41,524 nucleotides of DNA. Origin: Dinochytrium kinnereticum. Its lineage: Eukaryota; Chytridiomycota; Chytridiomycetes; Chytridiales; Chytridiaceae. The notes beneath the pieces were generated by a model. The model searched no databases, had not been told where the DNA came from, and was given only the letters and a program-made list of their open reading frames with translations. A program made the translations under genes and the position numbers. The DNA is taken from contig JADGJT010000161.1 of the NCBI GenBank assembly GCA_027604005.1, positions 1 to 41,524 of the forward strand. The letters are read 5' to 3'. How positions within the stretch are numbered: the first letter of the stretch is position 1; the number at the start of each line of letters is the position of its first letter. Positions 30,401 to 41,524 of this stretch are shown here, one piece after another.

Positions 30401-33400
30401 CAGCGTCGGAGTAAACTTACCAGCCCATTTGGTGATCATCAAGGGAGTCTACCAGTTTACTTCTCGGCAAGTTTCGGAATACTCTGAGTTGGATGTTATG
30501 CAAATGATCGGACGAGCGGGACGACCTCAGTTTGATGATTCTGGAACGGCTGTTTTGATGGTACCGTTTGAAAAGAAACAAAAGTATGAGAATTTATTGT
30601 TTGGGAAGGAGATTGTGGAGAGTTAGTGAGTATTATTGTTGCTCTTTTGTTTTCCTTTCTATTGCCTTTTGTGGTTTTTTGTCAAGGTCTTGATTTAGTT
30701 ACGATCATTTTCCTCTTGATCACTGATGACTTCTAAATCCGGACAGTCTTCATGAGAACCTAATTGAAAACTTGAACGCTGAAATCGTTCTTGGGACTAT
30801 CAGAAACATCGAGCTCTGCATCGAATGGTTTTTGTTTTTTTTTATCTTCAAAAGAAAAGTAACACCTTTAAGGCTCAAATCCTCCTTCCTCTACATCAGA
30901 ATTAAAAAGAATCCAAAGCGATACGGGATAGAATCCACAGAGAGAAGTGGTGTTGAGAGACGGTTAGAGGCGATGTGTATGAAGGATCTCGGATTATTAG
31001 CTGAAGTTGGGCTTATTGATCAAAGCGAAGATGGAATGTCTTGCAAGCCGACGGGTTGGTTCAACATTTTTGTGGTCAGTAACTAAACGACTTCATAGAA
31101 TTTGGAAAATGCATGGCAAAATATTATTTAAGATTCGATACGGCCAGAGAACTAATAGAACTGAAGCATAAGCAGAGCATGCGAGAAGTTGTAAGTTTGA
31201 GTGAACCCCTCTTTATTTAATCAAGCTTATTAGCTCGCTTGTGTTTGTAGGGGAAAGGAATTAGAGACCACGGCTCAATATCGGTCGGGGGATAAAGGAG
31301 CTTTAAATGCTGTTAACAAGAAGCTTGCTTTTCCTTTGAAAGGAAAGGTTAAAGAGCTTTCTGATAAGATTAATGTTCTGATACAGGTTCGTTTATTTAT
31401 AATTTTTGGGGGAAATCTTATGTAGCTTTTGAAGAGTCAGTTAAGTAGCGTGGCTTTTGCGGACGCTCATGCCAGTTCCCTGGCGTGTGACTTTAATGTG
31501 ATTTATCCACATGCATGCAGGATTTCACGAGGTATCTACTCAATTAGCTGATCTCTATGTATGCCTTTCGATTACTTACTAGGTGTGTATCTTTTTGCAC
31601 GTTTAAAGCCCTCGTCGAGTTTTGCCGAGCTAAGAACGACTTTGTTGGAGCAGTGAACGCTATCGAATTGTGTGTGGATCTTTATTGGAATCTTTGTTCA
31701 CATTATTTTGTTTAGATGCAAGAGTTTGCAAGCAAAGACGTGGGAAAAGGGAGGACTGCATTTGCTGCAGGTTGATAGCATTGGTCCCACTCTAGCCACT
31801 CAGCTTGCAGATGCTGGGATCAAAACGATTGAAGTTTTTTCTTCTACTCCTCCGGATAAACTTGAGAGAGTAAGCTACGGCATTCGTTCGTTTTCGCACT
31901 TTAACTTCCTTTGTGGTCTTTGCAGATTTTAGGCCGAAACAGGCTATTTGGGAATAAGGTTTACAAGGTCATGATCTTCTCTCTTCTCACTCGCTATCAG
32001 CTACTAGACAATGTTGCAGCACTTCCGAAATTCTCTTTAAAAATATCAGAGGTATCTCATATCGTCAATTTCATCGATATAACAATAATTCGAAGTATTC
32101 CGAGCTCAACAAAAATGACGTTGAGTATTTTGTCAATGTTGGATTGATGAATCCAAAAGAGTTGAGACTGCCGCACCGACGAGCTTACTCGCAAGTTGTA
32201 TTTATCGCCGGAACGTCGGAAAATGATATCGTTGATTTTCGAAAATTTCCGTATGTTTATTGATTTACTGACATGTGGGATTACTTTTTATCTTATCTGC
32301 TTTTTGCTCGTCAGAGTCACGAGGCTTCGGGACCAACAGTCATTTCGGTTCCGAGTGAAGCTGCGGCCTTCGAAAGTTACTTTAACTTGCTTACTCGCGC
32401 CAGAGGATTTTGGTATGAAGATTTTGTTTAGAGGGTTATTAGAAGAGCTTACCGTATTGGTGTTGGTTGTACATAGTTGGTTTAGATGTCCGTAAAACGC
32501 TGGAGATTGAGCCTCAAAGGATGTTAAAGTCGTTGAAACGTGAAAAATCATTTTCCCGACAAGATACCACTGGGTCCGTTGATCTCGGTATCTATTGCAA
32601 TGACTCGAGAGAGAATGCAACTACTGATACGGTTGCTAAGGTATTTCCATTTTATTGTCCATTTCAAAGTTAGGTGACGCTGTGATTAGCGTGGGTTATC
32701 GAAGACTGGGGACAACGAGGGGGCTGACGACTTTGACTTCGATAACCTCTTCCCGGACTCTGTGGACGCTCAACTTCTCGATGAGCTTGAGAAAAGTTGG
32801 TCTCCTTACTGAGTCCTAGTATTTAATCTTGGGTAGCTGTGACGGCCACGACAGTGACAAACACTGCAACCACCCAAAAAACCTCCAAAAAACCCAACAA
32901 GCCGTCAAAAGATCTCGCCCCATACGACGGGCCAGTTCTCAAAAAAGGGCGAGTTCCTTGCGCGCATGCTTGTAAACGAAAAGACCAGTAGGTGCCAAGT
33001 ATTAGTTTTCACTCTTTTTTACCTTACCCAACTTTAATATTTAATTTACAGATGCGAACACATGTGCTGCAAGAACGGTGTCCCCTCTAAAACCGCTCGT
33101 AAACGGAAACCAAAAAAAGCAATCACTCAAGATTCACGTGACCGAGAAGAGTCAGTTGTCGTGCCAGACGAAACGTTCAACTTGGCATCGGATGATGAAC
33201 CTTTAAAGATGAAGCGGAAGAGAGTGGTTTTGTCGGAGGAGGAGGATGATGATGATGATGATGAATTTGAGTTGCCACTTAAATTGATTAAGGCTGTGCC
33301 TTTACGGAATGTGGAGAAAGCTCGCGATGTCACTGATGAGTTGGCTCAGTCTTATTCAGTCCCTATTTCTGTAGAGCCCGTTGGAAGTAAAACAGCCGTG

Positions 33401-34501
33401 TCGCCTCAGAAAGCTAAGCATACGTCGCCATTGTTTTCGCCGGATATTATTTCCTTGAAATCTTACGGAGGTATTCATTTTCTATGCTGTCTAATCTCGT
33501 TTGTTTTCTTGTACTGAATGGCATGTAGATCAGGGCGTCAGCTGGTGCCCTTCCCCCATCAAACGAAAATATCAAGAAGAGATTGAAAGCCTTACCAAAC
33601 CTCTCACTAAAATACCTCGGGGTGACTCTAGAGATTTGGATGAAATGCTTAATTTCTCGCAGACGGTGCCTAAGGAGTCTCCTGTTATAATTGACGGTAC
33701 TTTCATTCCTCTTTCTGTTTTTGTCTTCTTTATATTTTGACCTTACTTTACGCTTTAGTAGCAAGCCCCCCGCCAACCACATGTTCACGCAAATTTCAAC
33801 CTGAAATGGAAAGTCTGAATCGCCTGCATGCGGCCACAACCTCAATTGGTCGCAAGCCCTGGAAGCATCCAAAATCCCACGCTATCACGTTGTCAAAAGA
33901 ACGAGAAGCTAGTACTGACAGTCTTTTAAGGGGCTCTAAGGAATCTCCCAGTCCTTTTGGTGGTGATGGGTGGAGAGTATCGGGTAGAGAGGATGAGGAG
34001 GCAATGAAATCGGATATTATTAGTTTATTTGATCATTTGCTGGACGAGCCTCGGGGGGATCCAAATTATGGACGGGGAGTGGGTGAAGACACGAGTGTGT
34101 CGGCGGCTAAAAGGAGACCATATCAGCCGGATAGGGATACTGCGACCCCGGCGTCGTTTAGACAGCCTTCACTTAGTACTTTTTCGATTGATCCAATTAA
34201 GGAATCGGCAAATTTGGTGAAGTCTTCCTCTTTCGCATCTGGAGAGGGCGCAGCCGATCTTCCATCTGCTGCGAAAGGCTCTGTCGCGATGATCTTTGGA
34301 GCCCCTGCTCACCCTCCTGCGCCTGCATCATCACCAAAATTAATCGACGAATCTGTTTTTAAGATTCCAGATCCTCCAGTGCAGTCTGAAGATGGAGGGA
34401 AAGCCTCTCTCCTCCGATGGCTCTCGAACAGTAAGATGGAGTTCAAAGCAATTGACGGTGTAGAGAAGAAAGAAGACGTATGGGATTCACATTTTTTTTA
34501 A
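27454..34501 (+). CDS. HFM1: HFM1/MER3 meiotic DNA helicase, about 1756 aa, 36 exons
   Basis: This Ski2-like superfamily 2 helicase stabilises recombination intermediates for meiotic crossover formation. Exons 1-18 run from 27454-27866 to 30220-30290; exons 19-36 run from about 30357 (or 30385)-30625 to 33759-34501. Motifs seen across junctions are LPDRVRAIFPFKFFNAMQS, Walker A SAPTGSGKT (about 378-385), TTPEKWDSMTRKWRDHRQL, DEVH (485-488), SATIP (531-535), LSVGVNLPAHLVIIKG and MQMIGRAGRPQFDDSG. They are followed by a winged-helix region with HENLIENLNAEIVLGTI, a Sec63-like region with HHH-type DSIGPTLATQLADAGI, and the HFM1-specific Cys/His cluster CAHACKRKDQCEHMCCKNGV (about 1300-1322). A long disordered tail follows. 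The conserved FCATR-type motif IV reads FCAMR. The junction between exons 18 and 19 is uncertain: the best acceptor is off by one in phase. Confidence 0.92.
30220..30625 (+). other. problem junction in HFM1: phase mismatch before helicase motif V
   Basis: Exon 18 ends in phase 0 at 30290 before GTAAGC, after the sequence GFYQGLFPLY. The next helicase frame (ATSTLSVGVN) needs phase 1 if the obvious acceptor at 30384 is used. A phase-0 alternative acceptor, ACTAG at 30356, keeps the frame but adds about ten atypical residues through an A8 run. Possible explanations are a one-base sequence error, a real frameshift, or the alternative splice. Confidence 0.6.
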
Positions 34502-34525
34502 TGAAGTTGTTAAGAATAAATACAG

Positions 34526-35782
34526 TTACCATTTATAAATGTAAAATCTAAACCCGCTCTCCCCCGTCACAAAAGCTCTTCTAATCTGCGCAGTTTGTTC
34601 ATCAACCGTCTCACAATGCTCTAATTGAAGATTATGGCGTTGCATCTGACGCTCAAACTCTTGACTTTCTGATTCGAATTTCGGACGAATTGGGAGGACA
34701 ATATAAATACGTGATTTAGGGGAACGATGTAGCCATTTTGCGCAGACGGAGGCTACTAAGGGGCCGTGTTGCATGTCATAGGATAAGTCAGCGCCGATGA
34801 TAGTGGAGAAGGTGGAAGGGATGGAGGTGTCAGCGGAATCGGGGTATTGCCAATCTAATTTATGAACTTTGGGCCAAGTCTTGTCAAAACTTATCTGTGA
34901 CTTGTTAAGTGATGATAGTCTGGATACCTGAACTATTTTCATATACCCCGTTCGCTAAGATATTTTGGCGGGCCGTTTCCAGCAAGCTATCGAGAAAGTC
35001 GGTAAGGTACACGTGTTTTGCGCCTGATTTTGCTGATGCTAGGCCGGCAAGGCCGGTCCCACAGCCTAGTTCTAAGATTTCGGCGTTGAGGACGGGAACT
35101 TTCCCAGCAACGATCAACCTAAACTCGATAAATAATTAATGAAAGGTAAGGGAAGTTTCTTGAAAAAAAAACTCACGCTGCTAGTACATAGCTTGACCCC
35201 CAGCTGTAAAAGAGAAGGGTTAATAATATGTTTGTATTGATGTCGTGACATACGTTTGGTAGCCGAATGAAGCCTCGGAAAAGGTTGATTCTGATATTGT
35301 TAGTCGTAATGGCCCAACTACAAGCTCTTTCGACGACTTTGCCGATCCTTGGTAGTCGACAATCAGAGAACACAGCCCTAACCAATTTCAACAATCTTAC
35401 CTCCAATACTAGATAAGGCCGCCAGCAAAGCCACGATCCGATCCTCAACACAGCCTTGAAACTCCTCGTCCATGTCTCCCAATTTTGATTTAGGTGGATT
35501 CTTGCACCAAGCAACTTGAACCGAGGTCAACCACCTTGACCATTCCTTCTTCAGCGTCAAATCAACGTCATGTGAGTTGGCGCGGAGGATGGTTTCGATG
35601 CTAGAAATGGCCTCAGATACGGACTCAATGAGGTTTTTTGGACAGGCAAGGAGGGTTAGGCTCAGTGTATCTGCCTGATCGTGAAAGTCTTCAGGCTGCT
35701 TTGAAGCGGGTGAGTGCGCTGGTGAAGGCGGGAGGATGCGCTGGTCGCTGCCCGTTGCAGGAGATGCCACTATCGAATGCAT
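34526..35782 (-). CDS. Methyltransf_16 family protein lysine methyltransferase (EFM2-like), 357 aa
   Basis: This is a seven-beta-strand SAM-dependent methyltransferase of the family that methylates lysines on proteins such as elongation factors and chaperones. Exons in transcript order are 35782-35401, 35377-35254, 35203-35177, 35118-34947 and 34894-34526, in phase; exon 3 is only 27 nt. SAM motif I is ILELGCGTGLAG at about residues 192-203, followed by the acidic motif II region VYLTDF. The family signature region is TFSTIIGADLSYD, and the entry segment ahead of the fold reads FGYQTWGSSYVLA. The N-terminal 120 residues are helical and resemble fungal EFM2-type proteins in layout, but the substrate cannot be read from sequence. 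The first in-frame ATG is at 35782. The stop is 24 bp from the HFM1 stop, and the start is 148 bp from the divergent RhoGAP gene. Confidence 0.88.
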
Positions 35783-35930
35783 CTGCAGTGGGTCTGCTTC
35801 CAACGCTTTGGACCTTTGGAGGTTTGTCGCACAGGCTGTAGCCGTCCAAAATCCAGCCTTTTGACAATCCTTACTTCAGCACGAACAACCTACCACCACC
35901 CGCCGACTGCTGCCCAATGAGGACGGGAAC
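35783..35930. promoter_or_regulatory. 148-bp bidirectional promoter region
   Basis: Only 148 bp separate the divergent start codons of the methyltransferase gene (-) and the FAM13-like gene (+), so the two promoters must overlap or be shared. I see no TATA-like box that I would defend. Confidence 0.6.
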
Positions 35931-38900
35931 ATGAAGAAGCTCCTTAGACGCATCTCATCGGTGGGGTTGTCCCCACGGCCTGCTGTTTCGCCCTTCAACC
36001 TCACGATCGAGCAGCTGGTTGCAAGGGACAAGGAAGCGTCCTCTCCAAACAGTAACGAGGAGCAACGGAAGGACAAGGCATCTTCTTCGAATGGGGACAT
36101 GGACGCATCATCATCATCATCATCCAACAAGGAAAACATCCCGATTATACTGCAGCAATTTGTGCGGTTCTTGTCTTCATCCGTTGGTAAGAACCTACAC
36201 CCGGTTCTTAAGGTTTGACTAAACGGATGTAGCACTGGAAACGGAGGGTCTGTTCAGAACGGCGGGTTCCGTTAAACTGATTCGAGAAATGCGTGAGGAA
36301 ATTGATAGAAGTATGCTTGTTCTTCTGTACATGATTCTTGTTTTTTCTCCCGGATTTTGTTGTAATCTTGCTTCCACAGCGCAAACCCTGGATTTTGCAT
36401 CTATCGAGCCTTTCAACATTCCCTCCGCTGCTGCTGTGTTCAAGCAATGGTTAAGGGATATCCCTGACGGCCTCATTCCCAAAAAATACTTTCAGCCCAT
36501 GCTGGATGCAGGATGTAAGCCTTCTCTAGTATCTTTGAAAGACTACTAACTGTATTTTATCTACAGCCTCTCCTCAGAAAATCAAAGAAGTTCTCTTGTC
36601 CATGCCTCGAGCGAATTATTGCTCACTGGATTATCTTCTAAAATACTTAATGACTGTCGCATCGAAAAGTCAAGTCAACAGAATGTCGGTCCAAAACCTT
36701 GTTATTGTGTTTGCCCCGAACATATTTCGATGCCCTTCGGCTCCATCCGGTCCCTCAAAGGGAAGTCCTGAAAAATACCTTGTTGAGTCAATGCAGATAA
36801 CAAAATCGATGGTTGTTATAATGGATCATTACCATGATCTATTTGAAGAGGTTTGTTCTGTTTCTTTTGCACACATTTTTTGGTGATAAATTGCCTAATG
36901 ATACTATAACTTGGTAGGGACTAAGGCGGTCGTCTTCGGACTATTTTGATGAAGGTTTGGCGAATCCGTTTTGTTTCCTTCGTTTTTTTTACATTTCTTA
37001 CCAAAAAGACGATTACGGAGATTCAAGAAAGGACTTTTCGAACAAAATGCAATCCCGAAAATCCACATCAGATGCAGGACGAAAAGCAGAAGGCGAAGAA
37101 TCCGCGGATGTTGGAGCTTATCGTCGAAAGTTCTCGTCTGAAGCTGTTTTGGGAATCCATTCTAGGAAGTCTACAGAGGCTAGTTGGGCTGGACATTCGA
37201 CCGATAGGTTCCTTTCTCTGATACTTAATTTTTTCTCTTATATTTGGACGCAGAAGTAGTGGTGATTCTAGCTTAATGGCGTCGCCTACACTCTCTCAGC
37301 GGAAATTACTGAACGCCACTGTTAGTGAAACAGTTCAGTCCATGCTCTTTCTTGACGCTCAAAGGAAGGAAAATCATAATGTTGTTTTCATTTCATTTTT
37401 TTGTCCTTACCTTTTCAACTACTTCTTTTACTAGACTAAAGACGCCTCTGAAGAGGTTATACGACCTTCAACCGTTGTAAAGTCCAGAGGACGATCCATG
37501 TCTTTAGCTTTAACTCCATCAAGTTACGCTGACATCAGAGGGGCTCAACAGAGCATGCTTGATGAGTTAAAGGTACTCAGCACCTTATCTGATGTAGCTT
37601 CGTCATTAATATTTCTTTTTTAGGCGTTTGTTTCTCCGGAATCGATCTCTCCGCCCACACATACAACATTACCACGATCTAACACTCCGAAAACAGATAC
37701 TCCCAAAAGCTGCCAACTGTCTAAATCCGTGTTCATCCCGTTAAAGCCGTAACTATCTATTATAGTTAATTAAACCTGATGATTTATTATTAGACCTGCT
37801 CCCGCAACAGCAGCCGCACTTCCCGCCGCTAAGGACCAAATCATCCTAAAATCTGTAAGCCATAAGGCCCTCAATATTCCTCATACGCATATATGTCGTT
37901 GCATCTAACCCTATTCACTATTATTATAGGTCACGAAAGACCGCCCAAAACCTCCAGGTCGTCGACCGTCCGTAAACGCCCCTAACCCTACACTCCAAAA
38001 GCCGCCGTCGAACTCAGAACGTTCTTCCCCCGCCTCCACTTCGACCCCTAATCCTCCATCCCTAGACCGAAAACAAATCTCTAAATCCGCCGCAGAACTC
38101 TCTGGCCCCACTAGCGAACCTTTATCTCCACTCCAAGAAACACTCCGAGCTTCCCCTCCTATCGAACGCCCCGCCGCCTCTCACCCTGATCCCGACTCCA
38201 TGCTTAGCGGGAAGAAGAAGCGATGGAGCACCTCCGCGATGGTCGAGTCGAAATGGTCCATGGAAATGTCCCCGAAATTTGGCGCGACAGAGTCTGCGAA
38301 ACGAATTATCTCTAACTCTCTTGACGCAATTAGCCGGAAAAAATCTCCTGGGGGGATAGAGATGATCCCAGGAAGAGTTTCACCTCCTGGAAATCGGAAA
38401 CGACTTTTGGATGAGAAGAAAAATAGTGGGGAGGGGGAGCCGAAACCTGGGAGAGGTGTTCAAAACATTCTGAAGGCGTTTCGGCCAAGCCCGATTGTGA
38501 CTTCTAAGGAGGTGTTGGAGAGGGGTACGAAGTCGTTTTTACATCAGGAACCTAAACCGGATAAGTTTGATGGGCTTCGGGGATTGCATTCGTCTAAAAG
38601 AGAGATTAGTAGTCCAATGGAATTGGTATATATTTGTCTCCTCTCAGTTGATGTTTTTGCTTTGCTTTAGTCTAATCCCCTATCTCCTCTACCTCCATTA
38701 CAATAGAAAGCATCGCCCTCAAAAACTTCCCTCGACGACACCGATCGTCCCCAATTCCATCCCCCACCACCTCCCCGTTTCAACCCCCTTGAAGCCTCCC
38801 CAACCACTACCCGTCGTGACAATCTCTTTGACGCTACCGATAAAATCTCTACTCTTTCTCCCACACGCCCTTCTGCACCAAATACACCAAACACAACAAA

Positions 38901-40725
38901 TTACCAAGCCCTCTCGCCGATTACTCCCTTAGGTCTATTAGAGTCACCCGGCACACCTGGAACGCCTTCGTTGAGACGATTGTTGTTTTCGAGGGAGAAT
39001 GCAGGAAAGGCAGGGGATGAGGACGGAGGGGAGGATGTGGGATTGGGGAGGTCTGGTAGCGGGGAGAGACGGGGGGGGCTAATGAGGGCTTATTCAGCGT
39101 CAAGGGGTATTTATCGTTGCGTATTGCCCGTTTTTACTTAGTCGCTTTTTTTAAAAACAGATAGCGATTGTTCAGAGATTTCGGTCGGAGGAAATCGGAA
39201 AAGGTTTAGACAACTCTTCCATATCTCTTTACATTTTCTCCTTTTACTTTTTTTGAAAAGAAAGATAAAAACAACCAAACCGCCTTTCTACCACTAATTA
39301 ATCGTTAGCACGACCTCTCCCAAACGTTCCGCAAGCCGTACAAGTCTTAACACAACCGACTCGAATCCATCCCACCAACTTCTCGACCACTCATATTCTT
39401 CATCGTCGATGCTTGTGTGTGACTCGGAGGAAAAAGCTTTAGCGAGACAGGAGTTGAGGGTTATCAGGGAGCGGATTAAACGGAGTCGGGCAGTCGGTGG
39501 GGATGCCAGTAGGGAGGACGTTGAGAAATATAGAGCTGTGAAGGCTTTTTTGAATGGTAAGTGATTGTGAGGAATGATATCTGGTTTTGGGGTTATTACA
39601 GACCCTAGCTTTTTGCCGTTACTTTTTTTTGTCACTTAGTGGCGGGTTGTTTAGCGAAGTTTTTTTTGATGATGCTTAAGTTGTCAATTCTAACCACCTT
39701 TGATCCTCCTCGCAGAACTCCCCGACTTGACTCCGAATCACCATACCCCACAAAAATCTACTCCATCCCAGCATCAACAACCCGTCCCCGATCGTCAATA
39801 CCCATGTAAAGCCGCTTTGGAACGTCTCAGCCGCAAAAGGTCCAAAGAAAATCGACCTTATGAAATCACAGCCATGACTACGAAAGAGATGATGGATGAG
39901 AAGACGGCAGTAAAGAAGGAGCTTGGTCAGCTCAAAGCGTTTTTCGCGGGATTGAAGGAGGTAGCACCTTGTCAGACGGTGAGTTGTGGTTTTTTTCTCT
40001 TCGTCTTGATCTAAGTCTGTTCTTGGCTTTTTTTTCGGATAGCCATCGTTAGAAGAGAAGGAGATTATGAGGGACCTTTACGCTCGGTATTGTGAGTTGA
40101 AAGCGCGACTAAAGGATTCGGTAATCCCCCTTTTGTTTTTCTTTTCTTTTCTTGCTCTATTTTCATTACTTTCTTCGTTTCCCGTGACTTGCACACTATC
40201 TGCGTCGTCTTTTATCTGACTTTCAATTGATTTATAATCAGTGCGATAGTGACCAAGCCGAAACCCCTCGTCCACGCGAATCTATTGTAAAAGACGATGC
40301 ACCTGATGTAGAAGACAGGAGAATGTAAGAAAGATATTTTTTAATCCTCCAGCCTCCCCCCTAAACCAAATTCTCTGTTTTTTTTTGGACTTAATTTCCT
40401 TTTTCTTTATCCCATCACATAGATATAGGAAATTGAAGCAGGAAAAGAAGCAGCTTCAGCTTCAGCTTCATAAATACCAGGACGAGTTTAAGAGGAAACA
40501 TGGTAGACCAATTCAGACTGCCGAGGATCGCGCGCCGATAAGGGTTGAGTATCGGAGGTATAAGGTGGGTTTATGGGATTTTCTTGTTGCTTTGGTGTTT
40601 TAGAAAGTCTTTGCTTTGAGATTTTGAGTTAAACGTCGGCTTTTCCTTTTTTATTGTATCATTAGGAGTTAAGAGAACTTCTTGGGAAATTTGAGGAGAA
40701 GGGTGGGAATGATGAAGGGGTATAA
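35931..40725 (+). CDS. FAM13-like RhoGAP protein, 1150 aa, 19 exons
   Basis: The protein joins an N-terminal RhoGAP domain, which stimulates GTP hydrolysis by Rho-family GTPases, to a C-terminal FAM13-type helical region. Exons: 35931-36186, 36233-36310, 36380-36514, 36567-36850, 36918-36954, 37009-37207, 37254-37380, 37435-37572, 37624-37748, 37794-37854, 37930-38625, 38707-39106, 39161-39203, 39309-39556, 39716-39978, 40043-40120, 40242-40324, 40423-40564 and 40666-40725. The arginine finger lies in EGLFRTAGSVKLI at about residue 94. FKQWLRDIPDGLIP, LDYLLKYLMTVASKSQVNRM and NLVIVFAPNIFRCP are typical RhoGAP helices, and the domain ends near 250. Residues 260-850 are Ser/Pro/Lys-rich and disordered. 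The FAM13 signatures are ELRVIRERIKRSR, MRDLYARYCELKARL, KQEKKQLQLQLHKYQDEF, HGRPIQTAEDRAPI and EYRRYKELRELLGKFEE. Confidence 0.9.
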
Positions 40726-40859
40726 GGATTTTTTTGGGGGTGGGGGCGTTGTAGGCTTTATAAACTCTGAAACAATGGTTATTGGATGCGTCAAGCTGTG
40801 TGTAATCTCTTTCAATTATTTTCTTGTGCATAAGGAGAACCCCACAACTATGCAGCCAC
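40726..40859. terminator. convergent 3' intergenic region
   Basis: The stops of the FAM13-like gene (40723-40725, +) and of the coiled-coil gene (40862-40860, -) are 134 bp apart, so their 3' UTRs probably overlap. Nothing else is visible. Confidence 0.5.
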
Positions 40860-41447
40860 TTAATAATCCGACCCAACCTCCATCCCCACATCATTATCAT
40901 CACGTCCCCTCCCATTCGACGGCCGTCTCTCATGAGCGCGCGACAAGTAATTCCGCATGTTATGCATCTTAAAAGAAAAAGAAAAAGGCAGATGATGTCA
41001 GAAACCGCGAGAAACCCGAAAAAAAGGCTCCTTACAAGATTTAAATAGTTCTCTCCGGAAGATTCAATCTCTGTGATAAGGTGAGAGAATTCCTTGCGAG
41101 CCGACATCTCGCGTGTGAATTTATCAATCTGGACTTGGAGTTCTTGGTTTTCTTTGATGAGGGCTGCAATTTTGAGGTTCTTGATTTCGGAGGTGTTGCG
41201 GAGTTCGGCTACGTCGTCGATAAGGAGGCTAGGAAAGGTAATTGAGAAGTTATTGGTATTTTTGAGCGAGGGCTTGGGTTAGCGGGAGAGGAGAAGTGAT
41301 AGATATTGTTTTTTTGGTTGGTAAAAGTGAGAGGGAAGAGAGCTTACCTTTTATCTTGGCCAATTTGGATAAGCTCATTTTCTTGAGCGCGAACACGGGA
41401 TTCCATTTCTGAGAGACGGTCTTCCAGGACTGAGCGCATATCCAGAG
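40860..41447 (-). CDS. C-terminal part of a coiled-coil protein (truncated by the window end)
   Basis: Three minus-strand exons join in phase: 41447-41348, 41228-41036 and 40967-40860. The first begins at an ATCAG acceptor, so more 5' exons lie outside the window. The visible 133 residues form a heptad-rich coiled coil: LDMRSVLEDRLSEMESRV, ENELIQIGQDKSLLIDDV and IAALIKENQELQVQIDKF. A short NYLSRAHERRPSNGRGRDD tail follows, and the protein ends VGSDY. I cannot name a family; cytoskeletal or scaffold proteins of many kinds end this way. Convergent with the FAM13-like gene. Confidence 0.7.
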
Positions 41448-41524
41448 CTGATTTTCACAGGAGCAGCGATCATTAGCCTATCAAAATAACTGAAATCATG
41501 CATTGATTCTCAAAACAAACACAC

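Noticed and set aside
1..41524. CRISPR arrays, rRNA genes, bacterial operons or integrated virus genes
   Set aside because: No regularly spaced identical repeats, no rRNA signatures and no viral or transposase domains were seen. Gene structure is eukaryotic throughout.

Overview
This window is nuclear DNA from a fungus, most likely an early-diverging lineage such as a chytrid. The evidence is an APSES (KilA-N) plus ankyrin transcription factor, which is a fungal hallmark; a FAM13-type RhoGAP protein, a family best known from animals and amoebae; and gene models cut by many very short GT-AG introns (about 37-70 nt, donors GTAAGT, GTGAGT and often GTTTGT). The placement is inference. Coding exons were joined by hand. 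All models keep an intact frame, apart from one awkward junction in the HFM1 gene.

Left part (1-15.4 kb): a low-complexity Ser/acidic protein gene on + (277-2974) converges with a 1309-residue MBP1/SWI4-type transcription factor gene on - (7822-3496). In that protein the DNA-binding domain sits behind about 500 residues of His/Pro/Gln-rich sequence. A vacuolar amino-acid transporter of the AVT1 type lies on + (10028-13198), flanked by gene-poor DNA.

Middle part (15.4-24.7 kb): two tandem paralogous genes on - (17693-15418 and 22380-20148) encode acidic, largely disordered proteins of 702 and 681 residues that I cannot assign to a known family. Each carries six aligned acidic W-x-x-[LVI] motifs, the form of an Atg8/LC3-interacting motif, and a conserved basic amphipathic C-terminus ending in CLG. 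The duplication extends about 450 bp upstream of the common ATG and includes conserved splice-like signals. This pair is my best candidate for an undescribed system.

Right part (24.7-41.5 kb) is gene-dense. It holds a small predicted ER membrane protein (-), the Hsp90 co-chaperone AHA1 (+), the meiotic helicase HFM1/MER3 (+, 36 exons), a Methyltransf_16 protein lysine methyltransferase (-, its stop only 24 bp from that of HFM1), a FAM13-like RhoGAP protein (+, 19 exons, divergent from the methyltransferase across 148 bp) and the 3' end of a coiled-coil protein (-) that runs off the window.

I found no rRNA, tRNA, CRISPR array or intact transposon. The genes do not form an obvious pathway; they look like ordinary eukaryotic neighbours.
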